40,260 nt of DNA. Origin: Nemertoderma westbladi. Taxonomy: Eukaryota; Xenacoelomorpha; Nemertodermatida; Nemertodermatidae. Position 1 is the first letter of the stretch. Each line of letters begins with the position of its first letter. The stretch lies in assembly GCA_032718475.1 (NCBI GenBank), contig JAUCBJ010007546.1:1-40260 (forward strand), given 5' to 3'. The position numbers were made by a program, and so were the translations under genes. Shown here piece by piece: positions 31,450-40,123 of this stretch. The notes below the pieces were generated by a model that saw only the letters and a list, made by a program, of their open reading frames with translations, was not told where the DNA came from and ran no database searches.

Positions 31450-32194
31450 CACTGCCACCCCGTATTAACTTAAGTGTTATAACAGTGCGACCTCCGCTAA
31501 AATTAATTAATTCGCCTTGTCCGTCACGTAAAGTAATTAAGATTGTTTTTAGTTTTTTATTCAACAACGGGTAATAGCAAATGCTCTCGTATTCGTGATT
31601 AATATATTTTTGATTTAATTGCGTTAAAGGGCAGTGCTAATGAGCGGTGCTAAAGCGTCACCAACAAATGAGCTCTTAATAATATCTGTATATATAAAGA
31701 TAGTGTCTTTATTACGTGTTATATTCGTGGGAGCTGGAAAATCTAAAATGCCAATTTCCGAAATTTTTGGTCCGCTATAATTTAAAATTAATATCGGCTG
31801 TTCTATATTGCTTAATTCATCTACTGTAGTGGTACTGTATATATCCCAATTCGGAATACCTGGATGATTCCGATCCAATAACGGTTTTAAGCCTAGAATT
31901 TGTATTAAATCACCACGTAGACTTAATTGTATTTTTTTCAACTTTTTAGGAAATTTAAATTTAATTCTAGAATTATTTGTATTAAAAATGAATTCGAAAT
32001 CTCTATATTTCGCTTCAGAATTAAACAGTTTATTTATATCATCAATAATCACTTGAATAGAGCTATACATACCAGGAAATAAACTATATAATTTGGCATC
32101 TTTTGCATCTACCCCGATTGACAGCGAGATTTGAGTTTGCAGTGTAATATTACTGTATGTTGCTTAGTATTGTAGCTCGGCAAGCCCAATTTTA
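31442..32194 (-). pseudogene. Penton-like protein 1, 3' part (after the BEL insertion)
   Basis: The coding sequence resumes right at the LTR edge (32194) inside the N-terminal third, meets TAA at 32164-32166 where the other copy has CAA, and then reads on to a stop at 31624. A frameshift near 31626-31640 leads into a frame with a clear family C-terminus (NHEYESICYYPLL, ITLRDGQGELINFSGGRTV), ending at TGA 31442-31444. The upstream IYTDIIKSSFVGDALAPLI matches the VGD-LAPLL hallmark of the family. The first 404 bp are duplicated at 39272-39675. Together with 39272-39794 it covers a whole gene. Confidence 0.7.
31791..32194. repeat. 404-bp direct repeat flanking the BEL element (copy b)
   Basis: Same length and almost same sequence as 39272-39675, with 4 substitutions: an A/T in the T-run, A/G in the agctat-cat block, C/T in acc-gattg, and A/G in tgctt-gtat. 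It ends exactly at the 3' LTR boundary (32195). Confidence 0.95.
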
Positions 32195-32472
32195 TGGAAT
32201 AGAATAAAGTACAGAAGTATCATTTATCGCTAGAATTATTATAATATATATATTTATCAATATCATCAATCCTGCACCGTGTACTGACACACTGTATTGT
32301 ACTCGTACTTAGATCCCGGTACCGGTACAGTAGTATATTAGTTAGTCAGTTAGTAGGCTGCTGTAAGGGGGTAAAACGAACTTAGATCCTTGTCATTGCA
32401 TTCGCGACACTCCCGACACCAAAAATAAATACAATTTATATACTTTTTTTACCAATTATTGTATTCGTGACA
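32195..32472 (-). repeat. 3' LTR of the BEL/Pao element
   Basis: 278 bp; on the minus strand it starts TGTCACGAATACAATAATTG and ends TTCTATTCCA, so it has TG...CA ends. The pol stop codon lies 41 nt upstream (32513). Confidence 0.95.
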
Positions 32473-32512
32473 TTCCCAATACCAAAAAATTACTAAAAAA
32501 TAAATAAAAAAT

Positions 32513-35500
32513 TTATTCAATTTCTTCATAACAGTTCTTAATATTCTTCTCCGCATTAATTGCTGCCTTTCGTTTTGGTCTGGATGTGACTTCATTTACT
32601 TTCAGTTTCGACTTGATAGCTAGTTTCGGTCTGTCTAATTGTTTATCTATTGAGCTATCTGTATGTGTGTCACATTCTATTGGGAATAAAAGAGTTATAT
32701 GTCTTTCTATTATTTTCTTTGATGGAAGCTTTACTTTTACGGAACGAACTTGACCATCAGAACTAGGTAATAATTTATGAATACGACCGAGTTTCCATGA
32801 ACCTCTTGGAGGTTTTACAATTTTCTCTTTGTCTTTAATGATAACAACATCTCCCACCTTTGGGATGTGAGAATCTTTTACACGTGGTTGGGGCAGATCA
32901 GATTGATATCGTTCACGAAGAGACATCAAATATTCTTTATAGAATACATTCCAGAAGCTATCTAGAAGATTATTCCCTTCTTTCCATTGTTTTATGAGCT
33001 TATTTGCAGAGTTTTCTGGTTTCATCAAATAATAATCTAAATCCTTAGCATTGTCATCATCTTCTGATGTAGGTGTGCCAATTGTTGTGTTGATAGAGAG
33101 AAAGTGCGCAGGAGTTAATGTCAATCCGTCGTCGATTGCGGATGATACATACACCAATGGTCGGGAATTTATTACAGCCATCACTTCAGCAAATAAAGTT
33201 TGCAATTGAACTAGTGATAAACAAACTTTACCAATAACTTTCTTCATTACACGTTTCACTAATCCAACTAATCTTTCATATACACCTCCCATCCATGGGG
33301 CATAAGCTGTAATAAATTTAAATTTAGTATTACCAGTTGAAACATAACTTTGGACATCTTTGTTTGTGATTGTCTTCTCCCACATTTTTTCAATAACAGT
33401 TTTGGCTAGTTTAAAATGTGGAGCATTATCTGCAATTATCAGTTTAGGTTTGCTATAGCGAGCAAAGAATCTCCTCAAACATAATATGAATTCATCAGTA
33501 GTCATATCAAGTACAACTTCCAAATGGACAGCTCTAACTGTCAAACATGTGAATAAACATCCCCAGACCTTCACAGTTGTATTATTGTTATCCTTGATAT
33601 ACAACGGACCAAGATAATCAAGACCAACATTGGTAAAGGCACTAGATCTTGAAACACGTATAGATGGCCATGATGGCATCGGGGGGGATTTGTAAGGTCC
33701 TCCATCCTTCCTTTTGCATATTTTGCAATTTCTGATTATAGATCGTACTACTGTTCGACCATGTGGTATCCAGTATTCTTGGCGTATTTGAGATAGCGTA
33801 TGAGATATTCCTGAATGTAAAACATCAACATGGAACTTTAGGACTGTTAATTCTGTGTATTTGGATGCTTTTGGTAATAATTTTGGAAATTTAGCACTTT
33901 CCATTAAGTCCACATAATCATAACGTCCATGGCAATGAATAAGTCCATTTTCATGTATTTGTAATCCGAGCTGACACTGTAAATTGTTCTTCTTCTTGTG
34001 TTTTATATCTATAATAATTTTACCATAATATTGTTTTTGGATATGAAGTTCCCACATTAGTTTGGATTTTTCTAACTCGGAAGGTAGAAGGAACTTGTCT
34101 TTTATGTTTGTCTTCTTTCGACAGTTATTAATAAATCGTTGAATCCATGAAGTGACTCGAATTAATCTTTTCAAGGTAGAGAAATTATTTATATCTAACT
34201 CAAAGGGACTGTTCTTTATTACAGTAGAAGCAAGTAATCCAACTTCATATAAGGTTTGTGGTCTGTTACTTGATATATTTTCTATCATTTCGTTAGTAAT
34301 TGGAATTCTGTTCCATATTGGCCATGAAGTTTCTGGTTCTTTCAACCATTCTGGGCCTTCCCACCATAAATGAGATTCTTTAATATCAACTGCAGATTGT
34401 TTACGTGTAGCTAAATCAGCAGGGTTGTCAGAGCTAATGACATATCTAAAACATACATCTATTTGTGATTTTATTTCCATTATTTGTTTGTCAATAAATT
34501 TGCTTATAGATCTTGGAGATTTTAACCAATCTAAGCAACATTGTGAATCAGTAAACAATGTTTTGTTTGTAATTGTCACATTTAATGATTGAGCAACAAA
34601 TACCATTGCACGTAATGTTATAACAAAACCTAGTAATTCAGATTTGGGAATACTGATATCATTTTTAGCAATTGTTTTTGCTGGTGTTAATCTATTTTTA
34701 GAGAAAACCAGACAAGTTTTTATTGCTTCATGATTAGTGATTCGTAAATAGACTGCAGCAGCATATGCATATTTTGATGCATCAGAAAATCCCACAATAT
34801 CATATATTATTTTACTATCATCAACATAGCAAAAGCGGCGTGGTATTTGGTGAGTTGATATTTGTTGTAGTTCAATTACAATATCTTTCCATTGTGCTAT
34901 TTGATATTCATTTAGTCTATCATCCCACTTCATATTATTGTTTTCTATCCACAAGGATTGAATGAATATTTTAGAGGCTAATGTTACAGGATTAAAGAAA
35001 CCCATAGGGTCAAAGGTTTTTGCATGTATGCTAAAAACAGATCTTTTTGTATAGATATCATTCATAGATTCAGTTTGTGTTGGTCCTTTAACAGATAATG
35101 TATCTGATATTCTATTCCATGTTACACCAAGCACCTTTAAACTATCTTTGTCAACTTTATCATCTTCAGGTAGACTCTCAATAAACTCATTAGAATTAGA
35201 CATATATTGTCTAATGTTCATTGAAGCAGCATTAAATATTTTCTTTGATTCATTATAAAATTCAATTGCTTCTGGTAGTGTATTTTTACCACTAATTATG
35301 TTATCAACATAAATATCATTGCGTAACTGTTTTGCATTTGGAGAGTCTACATTAGGAAGGGATAAATGGTGATCAATGGTTGCAGCTAATATAAATGTAC
35401 TGGAGATTATTCCAAACAAGATTCTACAAAATCTGTAAACTGCAATATTGTCCTTTGTTGATGGAAGGGATGGATCTTTTAGCCAGAAAAATCTAGTTAC

Positions 35501-38140
35501 ATCCCGCTCGGTTCGGTTTAGGCCAACTTGGAGAAATGCTTTCTCAATATCTGCTAAGATAACAATATTCCACATTCTTAATCGTAATAACAGGCTGCAT
35601 AAGTCCTGTAACTTGCAAGGTCCTCTATATAAGCATTCATTTAAACTTTTATTTTTTGACTTTGACTTTGAAGATGCATCATATACAATTCTGACCTTGG
35701 TTGATAATCTTTTGTAATCAACAACAGGATGATGTGGAATATAATGGAGTTTGTGACTCTCACACTCATTTTCGTCGACCATTTCAATAATTCCCTTTTT
35801 TATTTGGTTATCTATTATTGTAGCATATGATTTGAATAAAGTTTCATCATTTTGAAATCGTCGCAATAAGGTTTTAAATCTACCCAGTGCTAATTCTTTG
35901 TTGTCTACTAAATCAATAGTTTCTGCATGTTTCCATGGCCAAGAAACAAAATATCTATTTTCTTTGATATCATATGCAATACTTTTATTAAATAACTCCA
36001 TAGCTACATCGTCATCAATTTCATTCACTGTTGTATCTTTAATACCAATAGTTTCTAATTTCCAAAAGTTTTCTAAAGAATGGATTTCATGAGTTCCAGG
36101 TATTTTTGGGCTATCAATAGTTAATAGGCAATTTTCATTTGCTTGTTCATTGGGCTGTTCACATTCAAAACGACCTGATAACATCCATCCAAACTTAGAA
36201 CCTAACAAATATGTTCCTTTATCGATAGTAATTCTTTCACCAGTGACAAAATCACAATAATAGTCATTTCCGATTAAGAAATCAATGGTTACCACTTCGT
36301 TTTTAATTGGTTGTGGGTCTGCAAGTGGTAAACTACTTAATAAGAAGTTTGAGTTATTAATATTGATAGTTTGGCGTTGTAATTCGCCAGTTATTATGTT
36401 AACAACTTTGCAATTAACAATTTGGGAAGTTCCATCTTTACATAAAACAACAACTTCTGTTTCAGCACTTCTAATTTCGGTTGGTTCTTTACGACCAAAT
36501 GTATTTACTGTATCAATTTTCTTGTCAAACAGTTTCAATCCAAGTTTTCTAGCCAGTTTCTCAGTAATAGTAGTTCGTTTACATCCAGTGTCGAACAAAG
36601 TTCTTACAGTATAATCCATCGATGCAACAGGGTTCTTTAGTTTTACTAAGGCTGTTTGCATTACTACAACATTATCAGAAGCTAATGTACAGTTTTCAAT
36701 TTTACTGTTGTTTGTGTCAGTTGCTGATAAATCATTACAGTTGATGTCAATTGTTGCAGGCACTGAACTTTCTACTGATGCAAAATTTGCAGAAAAACCT
36801 CTGCTGTTGCCACTTGTTGGTTTCTTAGATGGAAATTGTTTAAAGCATAAACTTCTATGGTGACTACGGCGTTTTTTACAGTAGACACATGGTTTATCAA
36901 TTCTACACTGGTTTGAACTATGTCCTTTCTTTGCACAAATGTAGCAATGACCCTTAATTTGCATTCGTCTTGAATCAGCATCATCATATTTTTTACATTC
37001 GTCACTCCAATGTTCACCCTTACAGTACAAACAAACTTTAGTGAACTCATGGTTAGAACTTACAGTTAGTGCTTCTGTTGTTGATTTGTAGATAGGCTTC
37101 TGTTGTGGATATGTTGACTTGTAGGCGTGTGGACTAGTAGACTTCGGATCTATAGACATCTGTTTTTTATCCCTTTCTTTATTTTCAGATTGTCCACTAC
37201 ATCTTTCTCCAGCTTCTCGGGCAGTTATAAATTTCTTTATATGTTTTCTCAAGGAATCAACAGTCCAATCCTCTTCAGGGTCTTTTTGGAGTTCCAACTG
37301 AACCTTTATCTGAGTGGGGAATTTTGAATTAATTAATGAAATAAAGACAGCCTGGTTTATTTCTTCCCCTAGAGCAATCAAACTTCTAAAATGTCTTTCT
37401 AAAATATCATATGTTGTTCTAAGCATTGCTGTATTGTTCGAGGATGGTGGAACTGACATTAACTCAGAGTAATGAGCATCAATAGTAAACTGTTTGTTAC
37501 CAAATCTTTCTTCTAAAATTTTTACTGCGACATCATAATTTTCGTTAGTTAGTTCAATGCCTAAAATAGCTTGTTTTGCATCACCCTGTAATTTGGACTT
37601 TAAATATTGCAGTTTTTCTACAGGTTGCAATTTAGTGTTTCTATTAATCGCAGCATCAAAATAATCCCAAAATTCTCTCCATTTTAAAAAACCACCATCA
37701 TAACCTTCAAACTCTAGTTTGGGGAGTTTGACATGAGAATTAATATCACTGGTACCTGATACGAAAGTGTTAAAAGATGTACCAGGGGGATTTCGGCCTA
37801 CATATGAAGGTTCCAGTGTTGTATTCATATTTTCAGTGAGCATCATTACTCTAGTATCAAGCTTAGTTAAATAATCATTTACATTGCTATCAAATGTAGA
37901 TACAATCGAAACTTCCTCATCCTCGTCTACTTCTTCAATAAGGTCAAATATTTTTTCATCATATTCCTTTAAATTTGTGTAGTATCTATTTATTTTACCG
38001 TATATAATTCTTAAATCTTCTATATTTACCTGAGAGCCAGCATCTAACAAAATACCTGCTTGAGTAAACTCTTTCTTTATATTTGTCCGGACAGCATTTC
38101 TTTGCTGTTTATATTTTCTTAATCTTTTTGTCTCCTCCAT
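32513..38140 (-). CDS. gag-pol: BEL/Pao Gag-Pol polyprotein (1875 aa)
   Basis: Uninterrupted 1875-codon frame with the full BEL/Pao order. An N-terminal charged coiled-coil region (1-130) is followed by a DUF1759-type Gag (about 137-320, LPKLEFEGYDGG, KLQYLKSKLQGDA, LEERFGN). Cys/His zinc knuckles come next (about 369-433), then the aspartic protease with FDTGC (Asp517) and a DUF1758-like tail (SKFGWMLSG). The reverse transcriptase (about 745-985) has Asp863 in LADIEKAFLQ and YVDN starting at Tyr944. RNase H (about 1115-1260) has GFSDAS, SELLGF and LFTDSQ. The integrase has an HHCC zinc region (about 1437-1475) and DDE residues in VGLDYLGP (about 1508), IADNAP (about 1570) and GGVYERLV (about 1620), ending in PSSDGQVRSVKV. 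YVDN instead of YVDD occurs in other BEL elements. It starts at ATG 38140. Confidence 0.95.
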   Translation of the reverse strand: MEETKRLRKYKQQRNAVRTNIKKEFTQAGILLDAGSQVNIEDLRIIYGKINRYYTNLKEYDEKIFDLIEEVDEDEEVSIVSTFDSNVNDYLTKLDTRVMMLTENMNTTLEPSYVGRNPPGTSFNTFVSGTSDINSHVKLPKLEFEGYDGGFLKWREFWDYFDAAINRNTKLQPVEKLQYLKSKLQGDAKQAILGIELTNENYDVAVKILEERFGNKQFTIDAHYSELMSVPPSSNNTAMLRTTYDILERHFRSLIALGEEINQAVFISLINSKFPTQIKVQLELQKDPEEDWTVDSLRKHIKKFITAREAGERCSGQSENKERDKKQMSIDPKSTSPHAYKSTYPQQKPIYKSTTEALTVSSNHEFTKVCLYCKGEHWSDECKKYDDADSRRMQIKGHCYICAKKGHSSNQCRIDKPCVYCKKRRSHHRSLCFKQFPSKKPTSGNSRGFSANFASVESSVPATIDINCNDLSATDTNNSKIENCTLASDNVVVMQTALVKLKNPVASMDYTVRTLFDTGCKRTTITEKLARKLGLKLFDKKIDTVNTFGRKEPTEIRSAETEVVVLCKDGTSQIVNCKVVNIITGELQRQTININNSNFLLSSLPLADPQPIKNEVVTIDFLIGNDYYCDFVTGERITIDKGTYLLGSKFGWMLSGRFECEQPNEQANENCLLTIDSPKIPGTHEIHSLENFWKLETIGIKDTTVNEIDDDVAMELFNKSIAYDIKENRYFVSWPWKHAETIDLVDNKELALGRFKTLLRRFQNDETLFKSYATIIDNQIKKGIIEMVDENECESHKLHYIPHHPVVDYKRLSTKVRIVYDASSKSKSKNKSLNECLYRGPCKLQDLCSLLLRLRMWNIVILADIEKAFLQVGLNRTERDVTRFFWLKDPSLPSTKDNIAVYRFCRILFGIISSTFILAATIDHHLSLPNVDSPNAKQLRNDIYVDNIISGKNTLPEAIEFYNESKKIFNAASMNIRQYMSNSNEFIESLPEDDKVDKDSLKVLGVTWNRISDTLSVKGPTQTESMNDIYTKRSVFSIHAKTFDPMGFFNPVTLASKIFIQSLWIENNNMKWDDRLNEYQIAQWKDIVIELQQISTHQIPRRFCYVDDSKIIYDIVGFSDASKYAYAAAVYLRITNHEAIKTCLVFSKNRLTPAKTIAKNDISIPKSELLGFVITLRAMVFVAQSLNVTITNKTLFTDSQCCLDWLKSPRSISKFIDKQIMEIKSQIDVCFRYVISSDNPADLATRKQSAVDIKESHLWWEGPEWLKEPETSWPIWNRIPITNEMIENISSNRPQTLYEVGLLASTVIKNSPFELDINNFSTLKRLIRVTSWIQRFINNCRKKTNIKDKFLLPSELEKSKLMWELHIQKQYYGKIIIDIKHKKKNNLQCQLGLQIHENGLIHCHGRYDYVDLMESAKFPKLLPKASKYTELTVLKFHVDVLHSGISHTLSQIRQEYWIPHGRTVVRSIIRNCKICKRKDGGPYKSPPMPSWPSIRVSRSSAFTNVGLDYLGPLYIKDNNNTTVKVWGCLFTCLTVRAVHLEVVLDMTTDEFILCLRRFFARYSKPKLIIADNAPHFKLAKTVIEKMWEKTITNKDVQSYVSTGNTKFKFITAYAPWMGGVYERLVGLVKRVMKKVIGKVCLSLVQLQTLFAEVMAVINSRPLVYVSSAIDDGLTLTPAHFLSINTTIGTPTSEDDDNAKDLDYYLMKPENSANKLIKQWKEGNNLLDSFWNVFYKEYLMSLRERYQSDLPQPRVKDSHIPKVGDVVIIKDKEKIVKPPRGSWKLGRIHKLLPSSDGQVRSVKVKLPSKKIIERHITLLFPIECDTHTDSSIDKQLDRPKLAIKSKLKVNEVTSRPKRKAAINAEKNIKNCYEEIE

Positions 38141-38968
38141 ATTATATATTTTATTTTAGTTATTGTATAAACGATATGGAGTAGAAAATGGATGTTAATA
38201 GCTCTGTTAACAACCGACCCATATATGAATATAGGTTAATACTTAAGAGTAATCAAATGATTTGTCACAATGTGGGCTATTAGGCCAGTACCGGCGGTTT
38301 ATTAAAGCGCCGGTGTATAATTCTGCAATTCATTCACAAAATGTTGTTGATAGCTTAGTTAACAGCCAAAGGAATATTTCATTAGGCGTTTAGGCCTTAT
38401 TTCAGTACTTGCTGAAATAAATTCGTGAATATCCAGATATCATGTTTTTCACCATGAAGCCTAATAATTTATTTCAGTATTTATTAATTGCTGAATTGCA
38501 AATTAATTACTGCAGTATTATATTATTATTAGTTCTACTGTTCTACAAACCTTGCTTTTGCTTTACGTTTCAGCGTTTTCTTCTTATTGCTGTATTGCAC
38601 TTACAGTTTTCAACCATCTTCGTACCGTATTCAGGTATTACATCTGTGCACTGGCATGACTGGTGTATGTCCGGACCGGTATCTGGTGCCGGTAGTAATA
38701 AATAGCATCCAGTACGAGGTATAATTTGGCAATTCTGTTTATCTAAATTTACTTATAGCCTACCAGCGTGGCGCGGGATCCAGCAGCCGGTAGCTACCGT
38801 AGTTAAAGTAATACATAAATATATGATAGTTTCCAGTTGAGTAAATTTCAGTATACAGACATAGGCCGTATGTTATGTAGGTCTGTAGGTTGACAACACA
38901 GCAATAGCTGAATAGGCGTCCATTAAGTTAATACAGCAGTCTCTAGCCCATTCGACTGGCAGTCATAA
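38141..38968. other. 5' leader of the BEL/Pao element
   Basis: About 830 bp between primer site and Gag start with no convincing coding sequence. It contains ACCGG-type motifs (about 38290 and 38674-38694) and a pair of similar segments (ttatttcagtacttgctgaa near 38397 and ttatttcagtatttattaat near 38469). Confidence 0.5.
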
Positions 38969-38981
38969 CGCTCTGCTACCA
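38969..38981 (-). promoter_or_regulatory. Primer-binding site (initiator tRNA-Met type)
   Basis: TGGTAGCAGAGCG on the minus strand, 15 nt after the 5' LTR. It is complementary to the CTGCTACCA 3' end of animal initiator tRNA-Met for at least the first 10 bases. Confidence 0.65.
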
Positions 38982-38996
38982 TGTAGCGAATATAAG

Positions 38997-39271
38997 TGGA
39001 ATAGAATAAAGTACAGAAGTATCATTTATCGCTAAAATTATTATATATATATATTTATCAATATCATCAATCCTGCACCGTGTACTGACACACTGTATTG
39101 TACTCGTACTTAGATCCCGGTACCGGTACAGTAGTATATTAGTTAGTCAGTTAGTAGGCTGCTGTAAGGGGTAAAACGAACTTAGATCCTTGTCATTGCA
39201 TTCGCGACACTCCCGACACCAAAAATAAATACAATTTATATACTTTTTTACCAATTATTGCATTCGTGACA
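38997..39271 (-). repeat. 5' LTR of the BEL/Pao element
   Basis: 275 bp; on the minus strand it starts TGTCACGAATGCAATAATTG and ends TTCTATTCCA. A TATA-box-like GTATATAAAT (39233-39242) near its start could drive transcription. Confidence 0.95.
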
Positions 39272-39794
39272 ATATCGGCTGTTCTATATTGCTTAATTCA
39301 TCTACTGTAGTGGTACTGTATATATCCCAATTCGGAATACCTGGATGATTCCGATCCAATAACGGTTTTAAGCCTAGAATTTGTATTAAATCACCACGTA
39401 GACTTAATTGTTTTTTTTTCAACTTTTTAGGAAATTTAAATTTAATTCTAGAATTATTTGTATTAAAAATGAATTCGAAATCTCTATATTTCGCTTCAGA
39501 ATTAAACAGTTTATTTATATCATCAATAATCACTTGAATAGAGCTATGCATACCAGGAAATAAACTATATAATTTGGCATCTTTTGCATCTACCCTGATT
39601 GACAGCGAGATTTGAGTTTGCAGTGTAATATTACTGTATGTTGCTTGGTATTGTAGCTCGGCAAGCCCAATTTTAGCGTTTGGACCAATATATAATTCTT
39701 CGGCTAAATCAACAGTAAACTCACTAGGATTATTATTGGGGTAAGTGTTTAATGAGCTATCTGAAAGTAGAGTGATATATGTATCTGTGGCCAT
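39255..39794 (-). pseudogene. Penton-like protein 1, 5' part (interrupted by the BEL LTR)
   Basis: ATG at 39792-39794 (MATDTYITLLSDSSLNTYPN) opens with the same signature as penton-like 2: aromatic strand, L-S-SS, YPNN, SEFTVDL, then IGLAELQY. Coding homology runs about 174 codons to 39272, where it enters the 5' LTR of the BEL element and picks up four foreign codons before a stop at 39255. This copy has no internal stop in the part shared with 31791-32194. Upstream is an (ATT)n-like run and then AT-rich sequence. Confidence 0.75.
39272..39675. repeat. 404-bp direct repeat flanking the BEL element (copy a)
   Basis: Begins exactly after the 5' LTR (39271). Partner of 31791-32194. Beyond 39675 the penton-like gene continues (gcgtttgg), whereas copy b is followed at that point by the 3' LTR. 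Confidence 0.95.
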
Positions 39795-40123
39795 TATTAT
39801 TATTATTATTTAAGCTCTCTCTCTACTTGACTCCATTGTACATACAGTACAGTATAATGTTAAATTATAGACATCTGTGACCACGTTCATTGTCGCATCT
39901 TCTACAGTATATGCGCGGGATCAATATTTTATTGGCTTTATTTAAAACGGATGAACTATAGATATAGTAATATCATTCGAGTTAATATTGATTAATTACG
40001 GTCATATGCGACCAAAATGAATTAATATACAGTATAAACCTAAGCTTATTGAATATGCTGTACCCACGACTGTTTCTTGGATCCGATGAATCGGACTAAA
40101 TATTCTTTCTTTTTTACTAAATA
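39795..40123. other. Upstream region of penton-like gene 1
   Basis: AT-rich, with an (ATT)n run at 39793-39809 and a ctctctctctac run after it. No gene recognised; it may hold the promoter of the virion-gene cluster. Confidence 0.4.

Larger units (their letters stand above)
32195..39271 (-). mobile_element. Apparently intact BEL/Pao LTR retrotransposon (7.08 kb)
   Basis: LTRs at 32195-32472 and 38997-39271 bracket a leader with a tRNA-type primer site and one uninterrupted Gag-Pol gene on the minus strand. The LTRs differ by 2 substitutions and 3 single-base indels, so the insertion is young. All catalytic motifs are present. It is nested in penton-like gene 1, with 404-bp direct repeats rather than a short target-site duplication. 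The 5 bp next to each LTR do not match (tttta at 32190-32194, atatc at 39272-39276). Confidence 0.95.
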
